From Ailurus styani (Eukaryota; Chordata; Mammalia; Carnivora; Ailuridae): a stretch of 64,000 nt of DNA. The position numbers and the translations under genes are program-made. Each line of letters begins with the position of its first letter. Within the stretch, counting starts at the first letter, position 1. Of this stretch, positions 20,603-30,269 are shown piece after piece. Where the stretch lies: the NCBI GenBank assembly GCA_002007465.1, contig LNAC01000018.1:3414389-3478388 (forward strand), in the 5' to 3' direction. The notes under the pieces are model-generated. The model was not told where the DNA came from and did not search any database. It worked only from the letters and a program-made list of their open reading frames with translations.

Positions 20603-21610
20603 CTTAGATGAGTCCTCCCTCCCCTCTGCTCCCCCCAACTGAAGCTCCCCGAAGTCAGAAGTTAGCAGCAGAAATTCTCCTATTCTTGTTTGAACAGAAA
20701 GCAAAAGGCCTCCGTAAAGGGGAAGAGGTGAAGGTCCAAGGCCCCCAGATGTGGCTCTGTTATCTTGGAAAGTGTGCTTCTGTCTCTGTGGTAACCAGGA
20801 AGGTCACCCCTTTATCTGATTTCTGTGAAGCAGTCACATCCTTTGGCTCCAACTGCTGGGGGTTAAATGGCATGTTTGCAAAATGGAGTAATTAGCCCTT
20901 AAGAAATAAGGAGGAGGTGGGTGGTTTTATACCCCCAGAGAAAGGAACATAAAGCTTGGGGTCTTTGCATAATCAACATCAAAGAATTGTGATATCCACA
21001 GAAATGACTTTAAGGAAGGCCAGAGCAATTCCATGTGAAGACAGCAACCAGGAAAAGGAATGTAGATGGGTAGAGTGGTGCCTTTTAAAAGCTAGCAAAG
21101 ACATCTTATAATGGTGAAGCTGTTTATTGTCAGGGAAAGGAATCCAAGGGGACTATCACTGAGGAACAAAGACATTTTCTGTCTCTTTAAATAACTCAAG
21201 GCAGCTTGACATCTCAGTCAACAGAAGGAACAAAGATATTGTGTGTTCAGGGAAAGGAAACTCTTTTTCTCTTGAAAAGAAAGCAGATGTTATCACCTAG
21301 CTCTGGAGAAGTTTGAAGAAGCTAAGCACAATTTGACATTTTTCCAGGTTCAATAAACACAGCTTTGATGTGCTAACAACCCTAATGAAGGTGGCCAGTT
21401 AAATGAGCCAACCTTCAGGCTACGAATAGACTGTGATGACAGTTTGCCCTTCTCAGTGTGGACTACTGAACTGCAGACTCCTTGCTGTGGGGGCATTTGC
21501 AAAGGGCTAATGGTAAATTCGTTCATACTTTCACTCAGAAAATTCATTATTCATATTACATGGTTGAAGAAAAAGAATATATGCAGATAATGGATTAGAT
21601 TGGTTACACT
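20603..21610. other. Unique interval with a repeated motif pair
   Basis: No interspersed repeat recognised. Contains the internally repeated words described at 21131-21259. Frames such as 20608-20895 have no family resemblance. Confidence 0.45.
21131..21259. promoter_or_regulatory. Module with repeated SOX/TCF-like and GGAA words
   Basis: cagggaaaggaa occurs at 21131-21142 and 21248-21259; ggaacaaagaYatt at 21163-21176 and 21227-21240, giving an A-B-B-A order in direct orientation within 129 bp. AACAAAG is a SOX/TCF-like core and GGAA an ETS/NFAT core. Candidate enhancer; function inferred. Confidence 0.35.
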
Positions 21611-21809
21611 TGGGGCGCCTGGGGGACTTGGTGGGTTAAGAATCTGTGTTCAGCTCAGGTCATGATCTTGGGGTCCTGGGATGGAGGCCCTCATCGGGGG
21701 TTCCTGCTCGGCAGGGAGCCTGGTACTCCCTCTCCCTCTGCCCCCCCCCCACGGTTGCGCATGTGCACACACACTCTCTCTTTCAAAATCTTAAAAAATA
21801 AATAAATAA
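21611..21809 (+). mobile_element. CAN-SINE, diverged
   Basis: Head 'gcgcctgggggacttggtgg', core 'gctcaggtcatgatcttggg', with a C-run and a short GTGCACACAC stretch in the linker. Imperfect target-site duplication attggtYacaYt at about 21599-21610 and 21810-21821. Confidence 0.9.
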
Positions 21810-21829
21810 ATTGGTCACATTCGTAATAT

Positions 21830-22185
21830 GTAAGGGTGAAAAGGTGCCCCAGGGCATCAGTGTTGCAGGTGTGGCAGGGAAGGATCACTGTGACTGGGGG
21901 AGGCAAAGAGAAGATTTCACTGAGTATCTTTTTATCTGACCCTCATAGGTTTTGAGAAGAATTTGAATAAGAATTTGAATAAATCAGTAGGAAGGTAGCC
22001 AAGGCCAAAGCCAAGGTAGCCAGCCCGGCTGGGGCAGATGGTAGATGACATAGACTTGTTGGAGAGGAAGCTGGAAAGATAACCCAGGTCCCAATCTGAT
22101 GTATGTGAAGAAGTCTAAGCTTTTTCCTAAAGGCAATAGGGAGCCAGTGAATGCTCAGGGTCATGTTGGGGAAGAAAACTGAGCT
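21830..22185. mobile_element. Unnamed ancient repeat (weak copy)
   Basis: 'gcagggaaggatcactgtga', 'gtagatgacatagacttgt' and 'gcaatagggagccagtgaat' recall the old family seen elsewhere in the window, in reverse order. Low certainty. Confidence 0.3.
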
Positions 22186-22199
22186 CAAGATCGTTGCCT

Positions 22200-23325
22200 G
22201 CTTTCTCCAAAGGGCAGGGTCTCTGGTAGGGTGTGGCTACGATGAGTGGCCTATGAGGTCCATTCACACAAATGGCTCATTCTTGGGATGAGGGACAGGG
22301 GAGAGAGAAAGGAAGAGGGTACATTATTAAAGATGTCCAATTACAAAATGGAAGAGAAATTTCTCAATTGGATCAGAATTTCTCAAGGACACACTGTCCT
22401 TGCTAGGACCCAAGCCCCTAGATGGTATCCAGGTCTGGCATACACCATGGGATCATTTGAGCTGGTGTGAAGATTCTACTGGGTCTTCATGATAAATCCT
22501 TAGACATTTAACATTTACCTAGCTCATCCACAAAACTTCTGCTTCAAGTTAGACCTCAGCCTGTCACTCGATTAATTTTTTTTCCCCAGCTACTCTCCAA
22601 AATCTATCAGAGACAGTAAAACTTCAGCAAGGTCTCTTGTAGTTCTGAATTATTTGGGCTTTTCCTTTTCTGCTCCTCTGAGGCTGGACTTTGGAAACGT
22701 GTGTGTTTCAGCCAATAGTCTATTAAGCAGAAAGCTCAAGTGGCGGATGCAGGATAATGACATTTTCTGGGTAATGGAGGAATCTGCTGATAAAAATCAA
22801 TTTGTTTCAGTCTTCTTTGTGGCTGCTAGTTATGAAAAATGTCTGAGTCCGCTTTTTTGTCCTCCCTTTGTGATTAAATGGATCCTTGCTGAAGAGGGTT
22901 CTTGTAGGCCACAGAGGAGTAGGGTGGCCATCAATCACCACAGGCAGGGACCGGAGAAGGGGATGGAAAGGGGAAGGACATGGGTCAACCACTCCCAACC
23001 ACGTGGCCGCAGGGCACCATGGGAACGGACGCCAGCTGCCGTCATGGCCTTCCATCCCTCCCTCCCTTCCTCCCCAGCAGCCTCTTCCCATCACACGACC
23101 CGGAGGTGGAAGCAGGGTCAGAGTCATGGCACAATCTCTTTTCTCTTGCCTCCTGTTTAACTGACTTTCACGAGGGCTAGACAGATGTTGGGAGAAATAC
23201 TGTGAAGGGGGTTCATTTTAAATGGCATCTTCGGGGGTGGGGGACCCTAAAGGTCTCACACCCCGCCCCGCTCCCCGATCAGATAGTGTATCAGCAACAA
23301 TGCCATCCATAAGGTGGAAGAATTC
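22200..23325. other. Unique interval
   Basis: No repeat recognised. A 168-codon plus frame (22654-23160) begins in AT-rich sequence that looks more like a conserved non-coding element than an exon; overlapping frames on both strands downstream are shadows of GC-rich DNA. Confidence 0.4.
22640..22905. promoter_or_regulatory. Candidate conserved non-coding element
   Basis: Repeat-free block with 'tcagccaatagtctatta' (CCAAT and homeodomain-like), 'gataaaaatcaatttgtttc' and 'ttatgaaaaatgtctgag'. Enhancer role is a guess from composition only. Confidence 0.25.
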
Positions 23326-23329
23326 ATTT

Positions 23330-23470
23330 ATTGTCCCAGTTTTGTTCTTCATTACCTGTGTGGCCTTGGGCAAGTGACTTCTCCTCTCTGGGGCTCACTA
23401 TCTGCCTCTATAGAGTAAGGGCCTGGGCTATGTCTCGCAGGGTCCCTTCCCTGCGACTGTGAGATCGGGA
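23330..23470 (+). mobile_element. MIR SINE
   Basis: Forward MIR: 'tacctgtgtggccttgggca', 'agtgacttctcctctctggg'. Confidence 0.75.
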
Positions 23471-24020
23471 TAATAATGCCTTTCCTGTTCATCTCAAGGA
23501 GGCATGGGGAGATCAAAATTTTAAAAATGATCCAAAATACTTGGTAAGCTGGACAGCTCTCTGGGATCAGGAGAGGTAAGCCTCTAGGAGGGGCTCCCTG
23601 GTGATGAACTTCCTCATGCAAACCAGGGGTTGGTGTGACCAGATTGGAGGGCAGGGGCCATAGAGAGACCCATGGCCTCTGGCAGGGAGAGGGAGGTAAG
23701 GTAGACAGCCTAGCTTCCCAGTGTGTCCCTCCGGGCAAGACCTCCATTCCACCCAGAGTCCCGGTGCCCAGTAGGACTTAAACAACCCCCCTCCCCGACC
23801 CTTTGCCTGGCTCATGTCCTGGTACACTGGGAGCCCTTCCCCTGCTCCTGGGATTCTTCTTCTGCCTGACTTCTTAGGATATCCCCCACCCTGCCCAGGT
23901 AAGAAACGGAGCCACCTCCAGGGAGAGGTTCAGTAATGGGCCCCAAGTCCTCTGGCAAGTCAGAACCCTAACAAGGTGCTGGTCCATGATAGTGTAGGAC
24001 AAGCACAGGGCACAATGCAG
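23471..24020. other. Unique sequence
   Basis: No gene recognised. Two overlapping minus frames (23352-23747, 23567-23827) carry no domain. A MIR-like 'gccacctccagggagaggt' word at 23910 is too short to call. Confidence 0.4.
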
Positions 24021-24024
24021 AGGG

Positions 24025-24125
24025 CTCTGAGTCCTGCTCAGCCAACTCCCTCACTGGCTCTGTGACCACAAGCAAGCTATGTAAATTCTCTGGACCCCAC
24101 TTTCAGACAAGTCTGGAAGGAGGCC
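24025..24125 (+). mobile_element. MIR SINE
   Basis: 'ctcactggctctgtgaccac' and 'agcaagctatgtaaattctc' in forward MIR order. Confidence 0.7.
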
Positions 24126-24650
24126 TTTGGTATGCTTCTCAGGAGGTTCCTGCTGAGCTGTGGCCCCCTTTGCTCACAGCTGTGAGCTTAACAGCACCCC
24201 GTGATATGGGGCAATGCCAGATGCAGCTGAAGTTGTGAAGGGCACTGTTCTTCAGATGGCTTCCAGCAAAATCTCTGAAGACCCATCCCCTCCCACTGCA
24301 CCCACCAGCAGCAGACCCTGTCTGCACAACTGAGGCCTCATGGAAGTCCATCCTGACCCCTATACAACTCCTCTGCGCTCCCCCGGCTTTGACCTTGAGA
24401 GGATTGGGGCAGATCCACAATGCTGGGACCTCAAAGCTCCTCAGAGGCACAGGGAAGTTTTCGGTAAGTACAGCTTGGAGGGAGCCTGGCTTTGGCCAAG
24501 AGGATTGTGGTTTGGTCCCCTGAGCTTGGGGTTTAACTGAACCTTAAGATACATTTGGCGTCTGTATGAAATCTCTGCTCTGTGTCCCCAGCTGCAGGAC
24601 AATGGGGGCCATTTATAACTTTGCACATGGAATGAGAACATCTGGTTCAA
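24126..24650. other. Unique sequence
   Basis: Nothing recognised. Short overlapping frames on both strands. Confidence 0.35.
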
Positions 24651-24651
24651 A

Positions 24652-24673
24652 TCACACACACACACACACACAC
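24652..24673 (+). repeat. (CA)n microsatellite
   Basis: About 11 CA units. Confidence 0.9.
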
Positions 24674-24799
24674 CCCAACAGGAATACATTACAGTAGAGA
24701 CAATCACTCTAAACCAAATGTATGCCCCCACCTCTCCATTCAGGAACCACGAGAAACAGTAAATAAGACACAATCTCTGCCCAGGAGGAATGGTAGAGA

Positions 24800-24945
24800 T
24801 CATCTGATCTATAGCTCTCACTTTAAGGTTAGGAGATCTGAGATGGCAAGTAAGTGGTCTAAGGTCACACGGCAAGTGGGAGGCAGCAGTGAGACCAGAT
24901 CTGGGTGTCCTAGCTTCTAAGCTAAAGCCTTTCCCCAGCTCTGCA
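24800..24945 (-). mobile_element. MIR SINE
   Basis: Reverse MIR: 'gtaagtggtctaaggtcaca', 'cggcaagtgggaggcagc', 'gaccagatctgggtgtccta'. Confidence 0.75.
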
Positions 24946-25059
24946 TGCAGGCTCTACTCTTCCCCCGGGGAGAAGAAAGCAGGCCCTCTACCATTTGGAG
25001 GCTTGAGGAGACAGAGGCACCCTCTCCTGCCAAGAGGACAGAGAACTCGGAGTCCCCAG

Positions 25060-25310
25060 CCAGCCAATGGCCTTTTATCGCGTGTAGCAAGGCCATTGGT
25101 GCAGCCAAACCTGATGCTGCAGCCGAGAGGGGGGACCCCCGAGTCAGGGAATCTACAGGGCTGCTCCATGACCAGCCAGGCGGGGTCACAAAGCCCAGGA
25201 CGCTCAAGGCCTCCCAGGACGCTCAAGGCCTGGTATAGGTGGGCGCAGGTGCGTGCGCAGAGCACCAGGATGGGGATGGGGGTGGGTAGGGGCGGAGGGC
25301 AGAGGGGGGT
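25060..25310. promoter_or_regulatory. Candidate cryptic promoter: paired CCAAT boxes
   Basis: A perfect 11-bp inverted repeat, ccaatggcctt at 25064-25074 and aaggccattgg at 25089-25099 (14-bp loop), places two NF-Y-type CCAAT boxes in opposite orientation. Downstream lie an NRF1-like 'gcgcaggtgcgtgcgcag' (about 25243-25260) and a GC box 'ggggcggagg' (about 25289). No TATA or known first exon is visible. Promoter activity is inferred from motif clustering only. Confidence 0.35.
25194..25231 (+). repeat. Perfect 2 x 19 bp tandem duplication
   Basis: Unit cccaggacgctcaaggcct twice with no mismatch at 25194-25212 and 25213-25231. Recent slippage, or a duplicated site between the CCAAT pair and the GC box. 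Confidence 0.95.
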
Positions 25311-25700
25311 ATGCCTATCCAGTGGAGGGCTGAGGTTGTGCCACCGCCCCATGCTGGCTCTCCCTTGAGTGTGTGCTTCTGCGAAAACTTTTCTCTATTT
25401 AGCTCTGGATTTCTCTGGTTCTCCCTTTTTCCAGGATCCCTCCATTCGGGTTCTGATGCCCAAGGTCCCTGGGCGAATTTCTCCTGGAGAGAGGACTGGG
25501 CAGAGGTACAGACACCCCTGCCCCACTGTGCCTTTTTCATTGGGGATCAGTTTTCTATAGCCTTGGGGGAAGAGAAATAGCCCTTCATAGCTACCTCTTC
25601 CCTGTCTTCTGGGAAGACTGCCCTCCCTCCCCCTATGACCTTAGCATACCCCTTGGAGAGTAGAGGAGGGTCGATTGGCCATGGGGGTTGCAAAGGGATC
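25310..25700. other. Unique sequence
   Basis: Nothing recognised. Frames on both strands overlap (25311-25580 plus, 25223-25540 minus). Confidence 0.35.
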
Positions 25701-25709
25701 AGGGAGTAA

Positions 25710-26150
25710 CACCTGTGCATTTTACCTGAACATCTGGAAGGATAAGTTGCCACTGGCTGAAATTGGGAAGAGGTAGGTGACATAGGTCAGGGCAGTGACA
25801 ATCAGGAGTTCCGTGTTAGGCATATTTTGTCCCTGGGTCCTGTTGGGACATCCAGCTGGGAATTCTTTTTTTTTTTTTTTAAAGATTACAAGTAGGCAGA
25901 GAGGCAGGCAGAGAGACAGGGAGAGGAGGAAGCAGGCTCCCTGCTGAGCAGAGAGCCCAATGCGGGCCTCGATCCCAGGACGCTGAAATCATGACCTGAG
26001 GCGAAAGCAGAGGCTTTAACCCACTGAGCCACCCAGGCGCCCACCAGCTGGGAATTCTTAGAAGGCAGTCGTATACGTGAACTTGGGGTTCAGAAGGGAG
26101 GTCTGATTGCAGAAGAAATATGGGAGAAATAGATGCTATGTAAAGCCACG
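25710..26150 (+). mobile_element. Unnamed ancient repeat, forward copy split by SINE
   Basis: 'ggataagttgccactggctg', 'aattgggaagaggtaggtga', 'cagggcagtgacaatcagga', and after the SINE 'ggcagtcgtatacgtgaact' and 'tggggttcagaagggaggtc'. The last part aligns with the reverse complement of 26680-26790, a second copy in opposite orientation. Confidence 0.5.
25868..26043 (-). mobile_element. CAN-SINE, mustelid-type, tail-shortened
   Basis: Reverse SINE from poly-T to 'gagccacccaggcgcccac'. Perfect 16-bp target-site duplication ccagctgggaattctt at 25852-25867 and 26044-26059. It lacks the usual (ttatttatt)n/gacagagaga stretch between poly-T and 'attacaagtaggcagag', a deletion within the A/T tail region. 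The perfect duplication points to a young insertion. Confidence 0.97.
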
Positions 26151-26194
26151 CGACCTAGGTGTGAGTGTTGTCATTTTATTATCCCTGTTCTCTG

Positions 26195-26290
26195 AAGTGA
26201 AGTAACGAGAGACCCTTCCTCACGGGGCTGCTGTGGGGATGAAATGGGATGGTGAGTGTTAGGTGCCTAGCCTGATAATTCACTATTCCA
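26195..26290 (+). mobile_element. MIR 3' fragment
   Basis: 'cacggggctgctgtggggat' and 'gaaatgggatggtgagtgtt' followed by 'aggtgcctagcctgata' fit the MIR 3' half. Confidence 0.55.
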
Positions 26291-26639
26291 GATGGGTTCG
26301 GGGAGGTCAAGGGAAGGTGACTGTGGGCAGCAGCAGAGCCCTTGGGAAGGGGAGCTTGCAGATAGATTATTAAAAGTACAGCCCGACCCCACCCCCTCGG
26401 AGTGGGGTCACCCTCTCTGCAGAGATCAGATCCTCATGTGCCCTCTGGACCCTGACACTTTAATCCAGGCTGCCAGGAGCTTTCTGATTTCCCTGCCTGG
26501 CTTGCTCCCACTGGATGCGGCCACAGATCTGGTGCCTTCAACCCCTGCGTTGCCCCATTCTGTCTGTCCCCACAGCAGTCTGAATAGGAAGGTTCTCGTT
26601 ACCCTACTTTGGAAGGAGGGTGAAGGGACAACCCTCACT

Positions 26640-26800
26640 CCCTAAGTCATCTCATCCTATTCCATGGCCTCAAATATCATCTATACCAAGGGCTCCCCAA
26701 TTTTTCTCCTCAACCCAATCTTTCTCCTGGACTCCAAACTCTTGTATCCAACTGCTATCTTGGTTCCTGGTTCTGTAGAGCATCTAGAGGGATCAGAAAG
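26640..26800 (-). mobile_element. Unnamed ancient repeat, reverse copy
   Basis: 'tctcctggactccaaactct' and 'tgtatccaactgctatcttg' are the reverse complement of words at 26060-26110. The family lies here about 600 bp away in inverted orientation. Confidence 0.5.
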
Positions 26801-26869
26801 CCAGAGGGAGCGAGAGCTGCTAACCTCACTGTCTCCCTTGGAGGGGTCATTTTTTTTCATCCTTAGAAT

Positions 26870-27010
26870 GTGAAAGCTGGAAAGGAGCCCAGCAGCCATC
26901 TGGTCAACCTCTTCCATTTTTATAGATGAGGAAACTGAGTCCCAAGAGAGGAAGTGGCTTGCCTAAGGTCACATTCCGGATCAAGCACAGGGCTCCATGT
27001 GCTGCCCGGA
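26870..27010 (-). mobile_element. MIR-like fragment
   Basis: 'tttatagatgaggaaactga', 'gtggcttgcctaaggtcaca', reverse MIR order, preceded by 'gaaagctggaaaggagccca'. Confidence 0.7.
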
Positions 27011-27039
27011 ATGTCGGGAGAGTGGGGCTCAACTCAAAC

Positions 27040-27445
27040 ACTCAATCTGACCTCATCCTCCTCCTGTTCGAAATCCTGCACTGGCTTCCTATTGCTTTGT
27101 CACAATAAAGCCAAAATTCCTTAGAAGGATAGAGAAGTCCCTGCTACCTCCTCCAGCCGAATCTCCTACCACTCCCAGGGGTCCACCCCTACCAAATCAC
27201 TAGCGTGCCCCTGGAAAGGCACTAGTGTCCCTCGACACCTGCAGACCTTGACACAGATTCCTCTCTGCCTAAGTTCCTTCCCATGTTCTTCCCTTGGGCA
27301 GCCTTTACTCAATCTTTGTTCCAGCTGAGATGTTCCATCTTTCAAGAAACCTCTGAAAGCCTCTCCCCAGTCTAGCCCAGGTCCTCTCTCAGAGTCCCCA
27401 CAGAACCTTGTCACCACCTGGCATCATGATGTCTGGTTTTTAACT
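27040..27445 (+). mobile_element. L2 LINE 3' region
   Basis: 'tgcactggcttcctattgct', 'ccagctgagatgttccatct', 'caagaaacctctgaaagcct' in L2 order. Confidence 0.75.
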
Positions 27446-27599
27446 TCTCTACATATCTAGGTTTGCTAAAGTTCACACCTTAAAGTGCAAAGGGAATGAC
27501 GGGGTAAATCGCAAGAGGAGCTGTTTTAGGATTAAACCAGTAAAGATGATGCCTGCCCCCTGCCCCCGCCCCTACCAAACTCCAGAGAGGACTTGGGAG

Positions 27600-27705
27600 C
27601 AACGGATTTGGAATCAAGCAGACCCAGGCTCAAATCCCAGCTCAGCCAGCTCTTAGCTGTGGGATCCATGATTCCTTATTTGTAAAACGAGGTAGTAATG
27701 ATTAG
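27600..27705 (+). mobile_element. MIR SINE
   Basis: 'gcagacccaggctcaaatcc', 'cagctcttagctgtgggatc', 'ttatttgtaaaacgaggtag'. Confidence 0.8.
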
Positions 27706-28405
27706 TTGGGGCCAGGCCTGAACAGAGCTAGTAGTGGGAGGAACATAATGTGGAACCCAGGGTATGCTCACCAGAAAAGAAAGAGGCAGGCAGTAGCAAA
27801 TGGGAAGACTTCGTTTTGTTTGCAAAGGGTTGGGGTTACCAAGCCTTCCCTCAAAGTGCCTTTACCCATCTGTGTTCTAGACTCTCTGCCTCTTTTGTCC
27901 CCTCTGTCTCCATCTGTCAGTCTCTCTACATTACCGCCTTGCTTACCTCTTAGCCTTTGGCTCCTAGAAGACTCCCTGATCCCCACTCTCCCTCCCCCTC
28001 CCCCACTGATGGAGACCTGAGTCATAAAGAGGCAGACGGGCACCCACCCGGCTGGGGGTTGTGGCTTCCAGGAGAGGAGCCTTGTGGCTCTGGCAGGGAG
28101 GCCCCATGAGAGACCCCTGGGGACCGTCCCACCCTTCACCTGCCCCATGCCCGGTGGTCTTGTCACGTGTCTGCTGCCTGCACCTCTGGATCCAGACCCT
28201 AGGGTCCTCCTGCCACTGATCTGGCATCTTCTGAGTGGAAACACGGGCCATCTCTCACTGGGTCCTGGCCTTCGGCCTCCTCTTCCCGGCAGCAGACCCA
28301 AGCCCAGACCACATTTTGGCCTCACTAGTCTTAACTGGGAGATGACTGCCCACATGGCCATCTTCCTCACCACTGGCCCAAGACAGGGCAGCCCCTCTAC
28401 CACCA
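27706..28405. other. Unique interval
   Basis: A 211-codon minus frame (27768-28403) overlaps plus frames of 104-125 codons. It is rich in Arg/Gly as GC-rich antisense frames tend to be and has no recognisable domain. No gene called. Confidence 0.4.
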
Positions 28406-28409
28406 GTCC

Positions 28410-28565
28410 TCAGGGCTCCATACAGCCTCACCTCTTCTGTGAAAGCTTCTCCCTACTCTGAGTCCTCACCCAACCCCATTCTTTGAACTCTTAAAGCCTT
28501 GCCCTTTTGTGTCCTAGGTACAATTTGCACTCATCATCTTAGTCCTGAGTTATGTACTTCACAAA
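28410..28565 (+). mobile_element. L2 fragment
   Basis: 'tgtgaaagcttctccctact' to 'cttagtcctgagttatgtac' follows the L2 3' layout. Confidence 0.5.
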
Positions 28566-28567
28566 TC

Positions 28568-28568
<1 letters not shown>

Positions 28569-28618
<50 letters not shown>

Positions 28619-28675
28619 CACACACACATATATATATACACACGTATATTATACACCTATATATATATTTTTTAT
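28569..28675 (+). repeat. (TA)n(CA)n(TA)n compound microsatellite
   Basis: Alternating TA and CA blocks, then a TATTATTATT end. Purine/pyrimidine alternation makes Z-DNA or cruciform structure possible. Confidence 0.95.
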
Positions 28676-28699
28676 TATTATTTTTGGATAGTATGGTGA

Positions 28700-28925
28700 A
28701 AAAGAAGGCATTCTTTATAGTCAACAAATCCTAGGTCTGCTGAGGGACTAAGGCAAATGACTTCACCTTTCTGGGCCTTGGTTTCTGCATCTGTAAAATG
28801 GGATAATAGCAACCTTCCTCGGGGGGCTAGTTGTCGGGATTAGATGGGTTATCACATCAGGTGCCTAGCTGAGAGTCCACCTCAAGCTAAGTGATCAATA
28901 AGCGGCAGTCTTACTATCCTCTGGG
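28700..28925 (+). mobile_element. MIR SINE, near full length
   Basis: 'aatgacttcacctttctggg', 'gcatctgtaaaatgggataa', 'gggattagatgggttatcac', ending in 'gtgatcaataagcggcag'. One of the clearest MIRs here. Confidence 0.85.
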
Positions 28926-28954
28926 GAGGCGGAGATTCAGACAGCTTGCCTTAA

Positions 28955-29050
28955 ATGTGCTGCACTGCTCGCTAGCTTTGGGATCTTAGGCAAACTTTTC
29001 AAACTTTATACGCTTTGATTTCCTCATCTGTTAAATTAGTCCCTCCTCTG
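28955..29050 (+). mobile_element. MIR fragment
   Basis: 'gctagctttgggatcttagg', 'tgatttcctcatctgttaaa'. Confidence 0.7.
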
Positions 29051-29059
29051 TGACTAATG

Positions 29060-29172
29060 GTACCTGTTTTTAAAAGGAAGGACACCAAGGCACAGACAGG
29101 TTGAGAGACTTGCCTGGATTTCACAGCTAGCGGGTGTCAAGGGCAACACACGAAGGCTCCGGAGTCTGCTCA
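29060..29172 (-). mobile_element. MIR fragment
   Basis: 'ccaaggcacagacaggttga', 'gagacttgcctggatttcac', 'agctagcgggtgtcaagg', reverse order, tail to tail with the preceding copy. Confidence 0.7.
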
Positions 29173-29178
29173 CTTGAC

Positions 29179-29179
29179 N
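29179..29179. other. Assembly gap/joint at G/C homopolymer
   Basis: Single n followed by six G (29180-29185) and thirteen C (29186-29198). No duplicated flank. The joint probably reflects unreadable homopolymer sequence. Confidence 0.9.
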
Positions 29180-29582
29180 GGGGGGCCCCCCCCCCCCCGC
29201 CATGAGGAAGTGGAGAGGAAGGAGCTGTCATTTCTGCTGGGGGGTTGGGAGGATGAGAAAGCTCTCAATGGAAAGTGAAAATTGCTCTGGTCCTGAAGAG
29301 ACAGTGTGTGTGGCTAAGCTCAGAATGAGGTTAGAGAGTCAGCCCAGAAGGTTGCACAATGGCGTGAATGTGCACAACCCCACAGAATTGTATGCTTCAA
29401 AATGGCTGACTTGGCAATTAGTTGAGTAATGAACTAAAAATAAAAATTTAACTTATAATTTATTAAAATAATTGACTATAGTGATATGTAGTCTCTGTGA
29501 ACATGCAGGAAATAGGGATCATCAAGAGCAGAGTAAGTCAAATAATCTGTTATTCCATCATTCAGCTAAAAACGTTATTTTA

Positions 29583-29791
29583 TTTATTTTTTTAAGATTT
29601 TATTTATTTGTTTGAGAGAGAAAGAGAGAGAGAGAGAACAGGAGCAGGGGGAGAGGCAGAGGGAGAGGGAGAAGCAGGCTCTCTGCTGAGCAGGGAGCCC
29701 AGTGTGGGGCTTGATCCCAGGACCCCAAGATCATGACCCGAGCCAAAGTCAGAGGCTTAACCGACTGAGCCACCCAGTCATCCCTATAAAT
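29583..29791 (-). mobile_element. CAN-SINE
   Basis: Reverse SINE with 'gattttatttatttgtttga', a GA-rich linker, 'gcaggctctctgctgagca' and 'gactgagccacccagtcatc'. Target-site duplication aaYgttaYttta at 29571-29582 and 29792-29803 (two mismatches). Confidence 0.9.
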
Positions 29792-29803
29792 AATGTTACT
29801 TTA

Positions 29804-30265
29804 ATGTATACCTCTCCAGGATTGTTTTTCTATATATGTCTCAATTGTTATTTCCTAAAGATGGGAGCTTATTATATTTCTATACATGTAGTTCCAGAAC
29901 TTTTTCTATTCACTACATTATACAATTTACATGTCACTAAATTAAAAAGACAGAAAGAAAGAAAGCTGGGAGGACTGGCATAGGCAAATGCATGGGGGGG
30001 ATGACAATGTAAAGTGAGTCTGAAAAAAGTGAGGGATCCAGAGTAGCAGGAACGCAAATTACAAAGAGATGGCTGTAGTGGGAATAAAACCCGGACTGGT
30101 TGTTTACAACTTGACACTAGAGGGCCTGAAAGGAAAAAAAAACGACTTATGCCAGAAAATATGGGCTAACGGAAGACACTATACTTTATCAGAAAACTTA
30201 GCTGAGGTTCCTGGTAGCCAAGGCAAAAAGAAAAACAAAAAAACGAAGAGTTTCACTTGTTACAA
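29804..30265. other. Unique sequence
   Basis: AT-rich, with a short GAAA run at about 29950-29965. Nothing else recognised. Confidence 0.35.
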
Positions 30266-30269
30266 AGGG

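Noticed and set aside
27768..28403. 211-codon minus-strand frame
   Set aside because: Antisense GC-rich sequence with overlapping plus frames and no domain.
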